Source: Parapedobacter deserti (GTDB lineage Bacteria; Bacteroidota; Bacteroidia; Sphingobacteriales; Sphingobacteriaceae). From it: DNA of 64,000 bases. The stretch covers positions 62,001 through 126,000 of the forward strand of contig NZ_JBHRTA010000008.1 in assembly GCF_042646065.1 (NCBI RefSeq), given 5' to 3'. The translations under genes were made by a program, and so were the position numbers. This document shows, piece by piece, positions 1 through 8,200 of this stretch; position 1 is the first letter of the stretch, and each line of letters opens with the position of its first letter. The notes beneath the pieces were generated by a model. It ran no database searches and was not told the DNA's origin. It saw only the letters and a list, made by a program, of their open reading frames with translations.

Positions 1-789
1 GGTCTTTGCTGTTGAAATAATACTTTCCGCCGTCGGCTTAAGCATGCCGAGCCACTCATCAAACGGTCGGACAAGCTCGCGTTTGACATAAGCGTTTCGC
101 CCATCAGGATATTGCACGTTGATAAATGCGTTGTCGGATTCCTGCTTTGCAATCAGAATGTTCCCCATCACCAAGTCAGACACCCGCAAAGACTGTATGT
201 CTGGTTCGGTGTAAGCATGCCCGAAATCTGACACAACGATTACCTTGTTAGCTGCGTGCCATTGCTGTAGCTCAGAAGCAGTCATCGGCGTAACGGATGA
301 TGCGCTTACCCAAGATATGTAGCCTTCCGGTGTACGCACACGATAATAGCCATTTGCCCGCTGGAGAAGATCAAGAGGAGTGCCCAAGAGAACCTGTGAC
401 GCCAATTCAGCCTGATTGCGGGGAGCAACACGCAGATTGGCCACTGATAGGTTTACAATACCTGTGATATTCCCTTCCACGCTGCTGTCGGGCAACAGAT
501 TTATTTTTACCTTTGTATTGGAAATACCTTGTTTAACCAGCAACTGGTTGAAGTATTCTTCGGCTTTTGCTTCGGTTGTGACCAGTTGAAAGGAGTTCAA
601 ATTGTTATCGACAGGGCGCAGTTCGAGAATTGCGGTTCGCTTATCCGGTGCAAAGCGGCCCCTGGTCTGTTCGGTGATATGCATTATTTTTTGATATTCA
701 GCAGAATCACGCAATGTTGCCTCAGCGCGGCCGTCGAAACTCAAACAACCAAAAAACAGCAATAATATTGCTTTTTGTGGGGTTTTCAT
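1..789 (-). CDS. Secreted SH3-domain protein, probable NlpC/P60 peptidase (N-terminal part only)
   Basis: The gene begins at ATG 789-787 and runs off the left edge in an open frame, so 263 N-terminal residues are visible. Residues 1-23 form a signal peptide (MKTPQKAILLLFFGCLSF). Residues about 125-180 look like a bacterial SH3 domain (VANLRVAPRNQAELASQVL, then GTPLDLLQ and GYYRVRTPEGYISWV), and a second SH3-like stretch follows (NAFINVQYPDGRNAYVKREL). In Bacteroidota this layout is typical of dipeptidyl-peptidase VI-like murein peptidases with a C-terminal NlpC/P60 domain, but the catalytic domain lies outside the window, so that part is inferred. The next gene, on the other strand, is also an exported hydrolase. 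Confidence 0.75.
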   Translation of the reverse strand, partial: MKTPQKAILLLFFGCLSFDGRAEATLRDSAEYQKIMHITEQTRGRFAPDKRTAILELRPVDNNLNSFQLVTTEAKAEEYFNQLLVKQGISNTKVKINLLPDSSVEGNITGIVNLSVANLRVAPRNQAELASQVLLGTPLDLLQRANGYYRVRTPEGYISWVSASSVTPMTASELQQWHAANKVIVVSDFGHAYTEPDIQSLRVSDLVMGNILIAKQESDNAFINVQYPDGRNAYVKRELVRPFDEWLGMLKPTAESIISTAKT

Positions 790-978
790 ATTGGAAAGTT
801 TCGGTCTAAGGTATAATATAATTCGCTTTTTTGCAAACATTTTAAATAATAATGATGATAAACACTGATTTTACCGCAGGAATATGCATGTTAGAAGGAA
901 AAGTTTGCCGATTAGTCGGATTTTGGCTTAGCTGAGGCTCAACCCAGTTGCGTGATTGTTATGAAACGGGAGAAATCG

Positions 979-2004
979 ATGATTGGCCGCAGGAAATTTA
1001 TAAAAGCCGGTGCACTGGGTGCTTCTGTGCTTTCGGTAAGCGAATTTTTGGCTTCCTGTACACGCGTATCAGACAACAGCAGGACGGTTAACAAACCTAT
1101 CGTGGTGTCTACATGGGACTTTGGAGTGGCTGCAAACCAAGCCGCTTGGGAAATTCTTAAAAAAGGAGGCAAAGCGTTGGATGCCGTAGAAGCAGGCGTG
1201 CGCATTCCGGAATCTGACCTGGCTAATGCCACCGTTGGTAAGGGAGGATATCCCGATCGTGACGGGTATGTTACGCTGGATGCTTGCATTATGGATGAAA
1301 ATGGCAACTGCGGCGCGGTTGCTGCTTTGGAGCATATCCAGCATCCCATTTCGGTGGCACGTATGGTGATGGAAAAAACGCCGCACGTCATGCTTGTCGG
1401 AGAGGGGGCACTGCAATTTGCACTGGCGAATGGATTCGAGAAAGAAAATTTGCTAACACCGGAGTCAGCACATGCGTGGGAGAATTGGCTCAAAGAAAAG
1501 AAATATGAACCGGTTGTCAATATCGAAAACAAGTTGTTCAATGCGGAGAAGCTTCCCGGCAATCGGTATAACCACGATACCATAGGAATGCTCGCGTTAG
1601 ACACTCTTGGCAATCTCTCGGGTGCTTGCACAACCAGCGGCATGGCCTTTAAAATGCGAGGCAGGGTAGGCGATAGCCCGATAATCGGAGCTGGCTTATA
1701 CGTAGATAATGAAGTCGGGGCGGCTACGGCTACGGGAGTGGGCGAGGAAGTTATCCGCACCGTGGGAAGCTTTTTGGTCGTTGAGTTGATGCGGCAAGGG
1801 CTCGCACCGCGGGACGCTTGCCGTGAAGCCGTGGAACGCATCATCAAAAAGAAACCCGAAACTGCTAAAAAGATACAGGTTGGATTTCTTGCGCTAAATA
1901 GAAATGGCGACCACGGCGCTTTTTCCCTTCAAAAAGGATTTACATATGCCGTATGCGATCAGCGCCAACGGGATTTACTGGTAGACGGAGATAGTGTGTA
2001 TTGA
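979..2004 (+). CDS. N4-(beta-N-acetylglucosaminyl)-L-asparaginase-like Ntn hydrolase, Tat lipoprotein
   Basis: Family knowledge: glycosylasparaginases cleave the GlcNAc-Asn bond, and the precursor self-cleaves to expose a catalytic Thr. The sequence shows the cleavage site NHDTIGML with Thr at about residue 201, then CTTSGMAFKMRGRVGDSPI and GAGLYVDNEVGAATATG, all family hallmarks. The N-terminus has a twin-arginine signal (GRRKFIKAG) followed by LASC, a lipobox, so the protein is probably a Tat-exported lipoprotein. I chose ATG 979 because GGGAG lies upstream and homologues usually start just before RRKF; ATG 961 and GTG 952 are also in frame. Length is about 341 residues, normal for the family. 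It may act on glycopeptides or cell-wall-like amides; the substrate is not shown by the sequence. Confidence 0.88.
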   Translation: MIGRRKFIKAGALGASVLSVSEFLASCTRVSDNSRTVNKPIVVSTWDFGVAANQAAWEILKKGGKALDAVEAGVRIPESDLANATVGKGGYPDRDGYVTLDACIMDENGNCGAVAALEHIQHPISVARMVMEKTPHVMLVGEGALQFALANGFEKENLLTPESAHAWENWLKEKKYEPVVNIENKLFNAEKLPGNRYNHDTIGMLALDTLGNLSGACTTSGMAFKMRGRVGDSPIIGAGLYVDNEVGAATATGVGEEVIRTVGSFLVVELMRQGLAPRDACREAVERIIKKKPETAKKIQVGFLALNRNGDHGAFSLQKGFTYAVCDQRQRDLLVDGDSVY

Positions 2005-2042
2005 GTATTGGAATAACGAGTACTGGGATTTAATAACAACTT

Positions 2043-2555
2043 ATGAAAGCAACATTTGGAGGAGGGTGTTTTTGGTGCACCGAGGTTATTTTTCAACAGT
2101 TGGAGGGGGTAAACAGTGTTCAACCGGGCTACATGGGCGGACAGCGTGAAAACCCGACCTATGAGCAGGTTTGCTCTGGAGCGACCGGCCATGCAGAGGT
2201 AATACAGATTGACTTTGATGAAGCCACTGTGTCGTATAAGAGTTTATTGGAGGTGTTTTTCAAAACGCACGACCCCACTACGCTCAATCGGCAAGGCAAT
2301 GATGTGGGGACACAATACCGGTCGGTTATCTTCTATCACAATGAGCAACAGCATTCCGAGGCAGCGGAGTTTATCCGGCAGCTAACCGAACATCGGGTGT
2401 ATGATGCACCCATCGTTACAGAAGTTTCACAGGCGGCACGCTTTTATGTAGCCGAAAGTTACCATCATGATTATTTCAACAATAACCCGGAAAATCCATA
2501 TTGTGCTGCTGTCATCGAACCTAAACTGCATAAATTTTTGAAAAGTAGGGCTTGA
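2043..2555 (+). CDS. msrA: Peptide-methionine (S)-S-oxide reductase MsrA
   Basis: It reduces methionine-S-sulfoxide in damaged proteins. The N-terminus carries the catalytic GCFWC motif (residues 8-12; Cys9 is the sulfenic-acid nucleophile). Further family blocks are GYMGG, HAEVIQIDFDE, FFKTHDPTTLNRQGNDVGTQYRS and the late AESYHHDYFNNNPENPYC. It is 170 residues long and has no fused MsrB domain. There is no signal peptide, so it is cytoplasmic. It begins 38 bases after the preceding hydrolase gene and may be cotranscribed with it. Confidence 0.96.
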   Translation: MKATFGGGCFWCTEVIFQQLEGVNSVQPGYMGGQRENPTYEQVCSGATGHAEVIQIDFDEATVSYKSLLEVFFKTHDPTTLNRQGNDVGTQYRSVIFYHNEQQHSEAAEFIRQLTEHRVYDAPIVTEVSQAARFYVAESYHHDYFNNNPENPYCAAVIEPKLHKFLKSRA

Positions 2556-2850
2556 TTTTCAGGATATTCTTCGCTACTTAACTTTTTCCGGTCGGAAAGA
2601 TCGGGCAGACAGATGCAAGCGCCGCCGTGCTCGTTTGCCGGAACGAGGCCGTTAAGGGTAAGAGCAGGGCCTTGCTGAATGTACTGGAAGCAGGTTGCGC
2701 TGTCAAAACAGTTCCCGAATGAAATAAATGACTATTTTTCTAAAACTACCCCAAAAGGGTAGGATGAAAAAAGCGGAAATAAACTACCTTTATGGCCATC
2801 TTTGAAGAACACCATTCCTAACACACATGGAATAAATTTTACACTACCTT
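2556..2850. other. Intergenic stretch between msrA and the response regulator
   Basis: These 295 bases hold no convincing gene. A 46-codon open frame without a start codon (about 2582-2722, ending CAVKTVPE) reads protein-like (AAVLVCRNEAVKG, ALLNVLEAG) and may be a decayed fragment, but I cannot assign it. The right part holds the dyad and -7 element listed separately. Confidence 0.4.
2746..2792 (+). promoter_or_regulatory. Dyad CTACCC-N5-GGGTAG and -7 element upstream of the LuxR-type regulator
   Basis: CTACCC (2746-2751) and GGGTAG (2757-2762) form an inverted repeat with a 5-base spacer. TACCTTTA at 2785-2792 fits the Bacteroidota -7 consensus TAnnTTTG except for the last base. The dyad lies about 23 bases upstream of the -7 element, a position suited to a regulator. 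NarL-type regulators are known to bind TACYYMT heptamers in inverted pairs; TACCCCA and TACCCTT (complement strand) resemble these, so autoregulation by the next gene is plausible but inferred. Confidence 0.5.
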
Positions 2851-3483
2851 ATGAAAAGTGACAAATTCAAATTGGTTATTGTCGAGGATAACCACATCAT
2901 ATTGAAAGCATTGGAGGGGTATTTTGCAGCTTCTTCCCAATTTGAACTTTTATTCACTGCTGCGTCGACAGAAGAGTTCATCAGTAAATGGAAGGATCAG
3001 CGTATCGACATGCTGCTCTCGGATATCGGCCTGCCGGGTAAATCTGGAATCGAGGCCACCTGGTATGTCAAGCGCAAATCGTTCGTCACCCAGGTGGTGA
3101 TGTTTACCGTTTTTGAAGACAAGGAAACCATTTTCCAAGCGCTGTGTGCCGGAGCTTCCGGCTACCTGCTCAAAGATACTCCGCTATCGAAGATAGAAGA
3201 ACAGTTGCTTGAAGTGATGGATGGCGGCGCAGTGATGAGTCCGCAGGTAGCCCGGATGGTTATCAGCTATTTTAACCCGTTTCTGGATAAAAAAGAAGCC
3301 ACAGAGGGCGATACCCTTACCCCACGTGAAATAGAAATCATTTCTATGCTGCAACATGGCGCATCTTACCGGGCCGTGGCGGAACGGCTTTTTATCAGTG
3401 TGGATACTGTCAAATTCCATATCCGTAATATCTATAGCAAATTACAAATCAATTCCAGATCAGAGTTAATCAGTAAGTATTAG
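2851..3483 (+). CDS. LuxR/NarL-family response regulator, orphan
   Basis: This is a two-domain regulator of 210 residues. The N-terminal receiver domain starts KLVIVEDNH, has the phospho-acceptor Asp in LLSDIGLPGKSG (about residue 56) and the late Lys in YLLKDTPL. The C-terminal LuxR-type helix-turn-helix reads LTPREIEIISMLQHGASYRA, then VAERLFISVDTVKFHIRNIYSKL (split here), and should bind DNA as a dimer. No histidine kinase gene is adjacent, so its partner is unknown. The upstream dyad may be its own binding site. Confidence 0.93.
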   Translation: MKSDKFKLVIVEDNHIILKALEGYFAASSQFELLFTAASTEEFISKWKDQRIDMLLSDIGLPGKSGIEATWYVKRKSFVTQVVMFTVFEDKETIFQALCAGASGYLLKDTPLSKIEEQLLEVMDGGAVMSPQVARMVISYFNPFLDKKEATEGDTLTPREIEIISMLQHGASYRAVAERLFISVDTVKFHIRNIYSKLQINSRSELISKY

Positions 3484-3627
3484 ATGAATAAAATGCAGAC
3501 ATAGCAATCAATCAAAAATTACAATATGAACTACATGCATTTCGGTACTCACCAGTTTTCCCCATGTTGCGGTGGTAGAACGCAACGCTGGTGGCATTCA
3601 GTACCGGGTGCATGATATAGCAGCAAT

Positions 3628-3657
3628 TTACCAACCGCCCAATTGGGCGGTTGGTAA
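3628..3657. terminator. Perfect 30-base palindrome, possible bidirectional terminator
   Basis: Bases 3628-3642 (TTACCAACCGCCCAA) are the exact reverse complement of 3643-3657, giving a 15-bp stem with no spacer. It lies between two convergent genes, 145 bases after the response regulator stop and 38 bases beyond the 3' end of the oxidoreductase gene. A terminator fits the position, but there is no long T-run on either side, so a protein-binding site is also possible. Confidence 0.5.
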
Positions 3658-3695
3658 AGCTGCAAACACGACCTGAAAGCTGCTGCCGAGTCCGG

Positions 3696-5270
3696 TTAAG
3701 TTTCTTGAGGCTGAACGTGGTTACAAGCGTCTACAGTCGGCGGTTCAGCTTGGTTGGCATCATTGATCTTCCGCAAGAGGTGCTCCTTTCCCAAAAGTTC
3801 CGAACAGGTGAGGACGGCACTGATGGTTACTCCTAATATGCCATGCATATTGATGCTTTGACCGGTGAGTAGCAGGTTTTTGATCTTGGTGCGGGGTGGC
3901 AGCGAATTACGGATCGGTTGGTTTGCATCCTTGGCGAAACCGTACATCCCGCCTGTTTCACTGCCGATGTAATCGCGGTAGGTCAGCGGCGTGGAGGCAT
4001 ACGTGGCGAGGATTTGGTCTCTTAAACCGGGAAACTTCTTCTCCAGTTTGTCGAGCATGACTTCGGTTTTCTCTTGTTTAAACCGCTCATAATCATCGCC
4101 TCGGTAGTCGCTGGATGCTACGGTGTTTTGTGTATGTTCCCACTGTTTTACTTCATCGTAGTGCATATAGGTAAATACCGTCAGGCCTTCCGCCCATCGG
4201 TCGTTGTCACTCTTCGCATTCATGGATACCATATAACCCGCTGGCCAGTCGTCGGGGCGGTAATGTATATTGCCCCATACACTCGCTTCGTCCTTAAAAT
4301 GATAATAGTTCTTGTTCAGATAGGGAAGCTGCTTCGGTTTTAATACAATGTATAGGCTGAACGATGAGACCGTAGGCTCGGCTCGCCGGATATGGTTGGC
4401 GTACGACCTGCGTATCGGGTAGTCGCCAATAAGATCAAGGGTTTTCTTAGGATCGATGTTGGAAATGAAGGTCGCGGCCCGGTAGGTGTTTCCGTCTGAA
4501 GTAGATACAGAGCGAAGCAAGCCGTCTTTGATGTGAAATTTGCTGACTTGCTTATACTTCAATGCCTTGCCGCCATGTTTGCGGAGCTCACGGATCAGCA
4601 GCTTGGCAAGCTGTCCGCCTCCGTTGATGCATCGCCAAGCACTTTCAATATATGAATTTATTGATAGCGCATGTACATAGAACGGGGTCTTTTCCGCTAT
4701 CCCTGCATATAGTAAGTTCGTGCCAGCCAAAACCGCCTGCAATTTGGTGTTGGACGTGCATTGGGCAATGACATCACGCACTTTCAAACTGAGCATTTCC
4801 TCGTTCCAGCGGTAGGGCTCCTCGGCGTTGACGCGGTATAATGGAAAGCTTTGGCAGGTTTCTTTCATTTGATGGTAAAACCGTTTGATGCTGCTGCGTT
4901 CTTCCGGAAAATAGCGGCTAAGTTGTTCTATGAAGTTCGGACCACCTTGTGCATAAGGGTATTCCACGGGATCACCGTCGAAGGTAACCATGTCAAATCC
5001 GTCCAGATCCATACGTTTAAGGCGGAGCTTCTCCGCAATACCAAGATAATGGAAATACTGATAAAGGTTTTGCCCCTTGGCTAAGCCGCCGATATAGTGC
5101 ACACCGGTATCGAAGATGCAGCGGTCACGCACGAATGTCTGCAGGTTACCCCCGTATTGATTATTCTTCTCTAAAACGAGCACATTAAGCCCTTCTTTCG
5201 CCAGTATCGTGGCGCAGACAAGGCCCCCTAAGCCGCTGCCTATCACAATGACATCGAATGACTCATCCAT
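3696..5270 (-). CDS. Phytoene desaturase/retinol saturase-like FAD-dependent oxidoreductase
   Basis: The N-terminus has the dinucleotide-binding fold DVIVIGSGLGGLVCATILAK ending in VLVLEKN, the FAD signature of the CrtI/RetSat/amine-oxidase superfamily. DTGVHYIGG follows at about residue 55, and a late block has TPLTYRDYIGS, GGMYGF and LLLTGQSINMHGILG, the usual FAD-contacting end of retinol saturase-like members. At 524 residues it has normal family length. In Bacteroidota such proteins saturate or isomerise isoprenoid or carotenoid-like lipids, but no carotenoid genes adjoin it here, so the substrate is unknown. It diverges from the DUF59 gene at 5332. Confidence 0.85.
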   Translation of the reverse strand: MDESFDVIVIGSGLGGLVCATILAKEGLNVLVLEKNNQYGGNLQTFVRDRCIFDTGVHYIGGLAKGQNLYQYFHYLGIAEKLRLKRMDLDGFDMVTFDGDPVEYPYAQGGPNFIEQLSRYFPEERSSIKRFYHQMKETCQSFPLYRVNAEEPYRWNEEMLSLKVRDVIAQCTSNTKLQAVLAGTNLLYAGIAEKTPFYVHALSINSYIESAWRCINGGGQLAKLLIRELRKHGGKALKYKQVSKFHIKDGLLRSVSTSDGNTYRAATFISNIDPKKTLDLIGDYPIRRSYANHIRRAEPTVSSFSLYIVLKPKQLPYLNKNYYHFKDEASVWGNIHYRPDDWPAGYMVSMNAKSDNDRWAEGLTVFTYMHYDEVKQWEHTQNTVASSDYRGDDYERFKQEKTEVMLDKLEKKFPGLRDQILATYASTPLTYRDYIGSETGGMYGFAKDANQPIRNSLPPRTKIKNLLLTGQSINMHGILGVTISAVLTCSELLGKEHLLRKINDANQAEPPTVDACNHVQPQET

Positions 5271-5298
5271 TTTGTTGTAAAGATAGGGATTTGTTGGT

Positions 5299-5306
5299 TA
5301 TCTTTG
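5299..5306 (+). promoter_or_regulatory. -7 promoter element for the DUF59 gene
   Basis: TATCTTTG matches the Bacteroidota -7 consensus TAnnTTTG, 25 bases before ATG 5332. A TTTG lies further upstream (5271-5274), but the spacing of 24 bases is longer than usual. Confidence 0.45.
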
Positions 5307-5331
5307 TAAGAAGGATACCAGAAGGAATACC

Positions 5332-5652
5332 ATGATTGTCAATGATAAATTGAATCTTGCACCTGCCATTACGGAGGCTTTAGAGACCATATTCGACCCG
5401 GAAATCCCGGTCAATATCGTTGAGTTAGGGTTGGTGTATGAGATTATTACAAAAGAGGATGGCACGGCCAAGATTGTAATGACGCTGACCGCGCCCGGCT
5501 GCCCGGTGGCCGGAGACATTATCGACGAGGTACAACGCAAAGTGGGGGAAGTGGATGGCGTAAAGCAGGCGCTGGTGGAACTCACCTTTGACCCACCGTG
5601 GGACAAAAGCATGATGAGCGATGTCGCGCGGTTGGAACTAGGCTTTATGTAG
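5332..5652 (+). CDS. MIP18/DUF59-family iron-sulfur assembly protein (SufT-like)
   Basis: This small cytoplasmic protein of 106 residues contains the DUF59 core: ALETIFDPEIPVNIVELGLV, then MTLTAPGCPVAGDI with the conserved Cys, and the end block TFDPPWDKSMMSDVARLELG. Proteins of this family assist Fe-S cluster maturation or transfer, often with the SUF system. No suf genes adjoin it, so its role rests on family membership alone. The gene meets the following lipoprotein gene tail to tail with a gap of two bases. Confidence 0.9.
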   Translation: MIVNDKLNLAPAITEALETIFDPEIPVNIVELGLVYEIITKEDGTAKIVMTLTAPGCPVAGDIIDEVQRKVGEVDGVKQALVELTFDPPWDKSMMSDVARLELGFM

Positions 5653-5654
5653 CG

Positions 5655-6275
5655 CTAGTGTGGTTCTGCTAGGGCAGCTAAGATACTTGATCTGTGCGAG
5701 GGGCTTTTCACTTGAAATTCTACCATCCGCTTATAAGTGTCAAAGGTGAAAAATACCTCGCCGGGGACAGGCGAATCCTCGTTGAAGAACAACTTGAAAC
5801 TGGAGGTGGACGGCTTGTTATGATTGATGGTTGTTTTGTTGGATGAAAATGCTAGGGGTTGCACCGCTTGTCCCTTCATGCTGTTAATACCCTCAATCTG
5901 CCACAATTGTGCAAGAGCCGCCACAAAACGGTCACTCTCCTTTCCCGACTTTTTAAATTTTATAGTCCCTTTCCTGAACCCTGTTTCTTCGTTTACCGAC
6001 CCGTCGGGGTTAATGCCCGCAGGAACGTCTTTGTCAACTTCGATAATAATGCCCACGGTATCATCTCGATATAGCGCTTTTGCGGCATAGGAGATCGATG
6101 TGTCGCCGTCCGTTTTGTCCAAAAGCTTGAGGAAAATGGATGCCGCGGTTTCTTCGTTGTTTACTATGGGTAATAGTTGCACGGCTCCCATAGTATCGTC
6201 TTCCGATTTCGGTGCATTATTGCATGACCATAGGAAGAAAATTGATAAAAATGAAATCAGGATACAACGGTTCAT
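5655..6275 (-). CDS. Lipoprotein of unknown function
   Basis: The protein has 206 residues. A lipoprotein signal (ILISFLSIFFLWSC, lipobox LWSC, Cys at about 18) is followed by a short acidic linker and an alpha/beta region without a family I recognise. Notable stretches are FRKGTIKFKKSGKESDRF and the late FFTFDTYKRMVEFQVKSPS. It lies 108 bases downstream of khtU on the same strand, so it could be the last gene of that unit, though a separate promoter is possible. Confidence 0.7.
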   Translation of the reverse strand: MNRCILISFLSIFFLWSCNNAPKSEDDTMGAVQLLPIVNNEETAASIFLKLLDKTDGDTSISYAAKALYRDDTVGIIIEVDKDVPAGINPDGSVNEETGFRKGTIKFKKSGKESDRFVAALAQLWQIEGINSMKGQAVQPLAFSSNKTTINHNKPSTSSFKLFFNEDSPVPGEVFFTFDTYKRMVEFQVKSPSHRSSILAALAEPH

Positions 6276-6383
6276 CGTTTTGTTTTTTCAGGATACACTA
6301 AAAATTGATCGCTATTCATCGCCTTGTTTCACAAAGGTCGGTAATATTTTCAAGGGAAGCAACAGCGGGGGTTATGGGGTTTG

Positions 6384-7625
6384 CTAGCTGTTTTCCAAAT
6401 CATTGAGTGTTTTTACCGGCTTTTTCTCCGTTTTGTCTTTTCCAAATACAGCATTCCAGATATTCCGCGATTCCTTTGTCAGCAGCGGGGCAACGATAGA
6501 TAGAATCAACACATACACGACCACAAATGACTGGATGATAGGCATAAGCTTGCCAGCTTTTCCGATGTTCGCCATGATGATGGAAAACTCACCTCTCGCT
6601 GCCAGCGTAAAGCCGATATCAACGGAGTTCCGCTTCTTCAAACCGGAAAAGTAAGAAGCGACATAGCCCGACCCTATGTTACATACTACGGTAATCAATG
6701 CTGCAACGGAAGCCCATAGCACCGCACCTCCCAAAGACATAGGGTCGATAGAGAGGCCGAAGCTGAAGAAAAACATGGCGCCGAAGAAATCCTTAAAAGG
6801 CAACACCAGTTGTTCAATGCGTTTGATGTATTGGGAGTCGGCTAATACCAGCCCAGCCATGAGCGCACCGATGGCTTCAGCGACATGGATGGTTTCCGAA
6901 AACCCGGCAACAATAAATAAGAGGGCAAATATGACGAGTATAAACAGTTCGGAAGATTTATCTTGTAGTACTTTATCGATGGCCGGAACCAGTTTCCGGC
7001 CCAAAATAAGAAACGCGAGGATAAAAGCTAAGGCAAGCAGGGAAGTGCCTGCTACCGTCCAAAAAGAACTGCTGCCTGTTAATATCAATCCGGACAGGAA
7101 TGAAATATGCATGGCAATAAACAGGTCATCAAACATAATCATTCCTAAGATCACTTCGGTCTCCGGATTGGCCGTTCGTTTCAGGTCGGTAAGTACTTTC
7201 GCCACGATGGCGGTTGAAGAACTTGTCATGATACCGCATAATACCATGGTCTCTTTAAACGGCAGGTTCATCAACCAACCCATCAACAGCCCTGAACAGA
7301 AGTTTAGGATGACGTAAAACACGCCGCCGGTCAGAATGGATTTCCCCGACTTGACCAGCCGGCCAACTGAAAATTCCAGCCCAAGGTAAAACAGCAGGAA
7401 CAGTACACCCAGCCGTCCCATGAAATCGATGAAGGGCTTGCTTTCCGTAAACGTAAGGTCGATGCTGCCGATTTGGGGTGCATGCTGTCCGAGTGCCATC
7501 CCGATTAAGATGAAAAAGGGAATTACCGAAAATCGGAACCTGTCGGAAATCAATCCGACAAGCGCCACAAGGCCCACGGCAACTCCTATTTCTAATATCA
7601 AGGTGTGTGACAGCATACAGTTCAA
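6384..7625 (-). CDS. khtU: KhtU/KefB-type cation:proton antiporter (CPA2)
   Basis: This is a 413-residue inner-membrane protein with about 12 hydrophobic helices and no C-terminal TrkA-N domain. Signatures are FLLFYLGLEFSVGRL, GIMTSSSTAIVAKVLTDL, MFDDLFIAMHISFL, and ALMAGLVLADSQY, matching the Na+/H+ exchanger domain of the CPA2 family. The gene for the soluble regulatory subunit lies 16 bases upstream, the arrangement of Bacillus khtTU, where the pair exports K+ or NH4+ in exchange for H+. The missing RCK domain agrees with regulation by a separate subunit. Ion specificity cannot be read from the sequence. Confidence 0.87.
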   Translation of the reverse strand: MNCMLSHTLILEIGVAVGLVALVGLISDRFRFSVIPFFILIGMALGQHAPQIGSIDLTFTESKPFIDFMGRLGVLFLLFYLGLEFSVGRLVKSGKSILTGGVFYVILNFCSGLLMGWLMNLPFKETMVLCGIMTSSSTAIVAKVLTDLKRTANPETEVILGMIMFDDLFIAMHISFLSGLILTGSSSFWTVAGTSLLALAFILAFLILGRKLVPAIDKVLQDKSSELFILVIFALLFIVAGFSETIHVAEAIGALMAGLVLADSQYIKRIEQLVLPFKDFFGAMFFFSFGLSIDPMSLGGAVLWASVAALITVVCNIGSGYVASYFSGLKKRNSVDIGFTLAARGEFSIIMANIGKAGKLMPIIQSFVVVYVLILSIVAPLLTKESRNIWNAVFGKDKTEKKPVKTLNDLENS

Positions 7626-7641
7626 CTATTCCTACGTATTC

Positions 7642-8118
7642 TTACAATATTTCTTTCAGCAGCTTGATGTGGCTCCTTTTGCCAGCTACCACCATGGTGG
7701 TGTCTGTTGTGATCACATAATCCGGTCCAGGGTTGATGATGCTTTCGCCTTCTTTTATAGCGGCAATGATGGAAGCACCGGTCCGCTTGCGCACCTCAAG
7801 TTCGCCGATGGATTTGCCGATGCTGGGCGCACCTTCTTCTACCTTGTACCATTCGATGATCAGGTCATCCAGCGCCACCTGGATGGTTTCAAGGGCTTTG
7901 GGTTTGTAAGACAAACCGCCGATGATACCGGCTACCTGGCGCGACTCCTCGTCGGATAACGTCATCACGCACCGGGACTCGCTTTCTTCCTGATCATACC
8001 GATAGAGTTCTCGACGTCCATCGTCGTGGATAACCACGACCATGTGGTCTCCAGCCTCGGTTTCGATCTGGTACTTCTTACCAATACCGATCAGGTCTGT
8101 TTCTCTAACAATTGACAT
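7642..8118 (-). CDS. khtT: KhtT-type regulatory subunit of the cation:proton antiporter (TrkA-C domain)
   Basis: The 158-residue soluble protein starts with the KhtT-specific domain (MSIVRETDLIGIGKKYQIET, GDHMVVVIHDDGRRELY). It ends with a TrkA-C/RCK-C domain (residues about 85-158: IIEWYKVEEGAPSIGKSIGE, INPGPDYVITTDTTMVVAG). In Bacillus the homologue gates KhtU in response to pH and small ligands such as c-di-AMP. It is the first gene of the unit and has an unusually strong ribosome-binding site for this phylum (AGGAGG). Confidence 0.88.
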   Translation of the reverse strand: MSIVRETDLIGIGKKYQIETEAGDHMVVVIHDDGRRELYRYDQEESESRCVMTLSDEESRQVAGIIGGLSYKPKALETIQVALDDLIIEWYKVEEGAPSIGKSIGELEVRKRTGASIIAAIKEGESIINPGPDYVITTDTTMVVAGKRSHIKLLKEIL

Positions 8119-8123
8119 AATTG

Positions 8124-8129
8124 CCTCCT
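8124..8129 (-). promoter_or_regulatory. Strong Shine-Dalgarno site of khtT
   Basis: On the minus strand AGGAGG ends 5 bases before the khtT ATG (8118-8116). Most genes in this window lack any such site, so high translation of khtT is suggested. A minus-strand TACCTTTA at 8152-8145 is the probable -7 element for the same unit. Confidence 0.6.
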
Positions 8130-8174
8130 AAAATTAAAACGGTATAAAGGTATGGCTTTTACCTAATCGTTAAC

Positions 8175-8182
8175 TACCTTTA
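8175..8182 (+). promoter_or_regulatory. -7 promoter element of the YceI gene
   Basis: TACCTTTA fits TAnnTTTG except for the last base and lies 18 bases before ATG 8201. It is back to back with the minus-strand element of khtT at 8145-8152. Confidence 0.45.
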
Positions 8183-8200
8183 GCAAAAAAATAAAAACTT

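Noticed and set aside
939..1847. Long open frame antisense to the glycosylasparaginase gene
   Set aside because: Ser/Pro/Thr-rich translation without any family pattern, wholly opposite a well-supported gene; a shadow of codon bias.
2582..2722. Short protein-like frame ending in CAVKTVPE
   Set aside because: No start codon and only 46 codons; may be a gene remnant but cannot be assigned, so listed only in the intergenic note.
6676..7317. Open frame of over 200 codons antisense to khtU
   Set aside because: No protein-like features; khtU on the other strand is well supported by membrane segments and partner gene.
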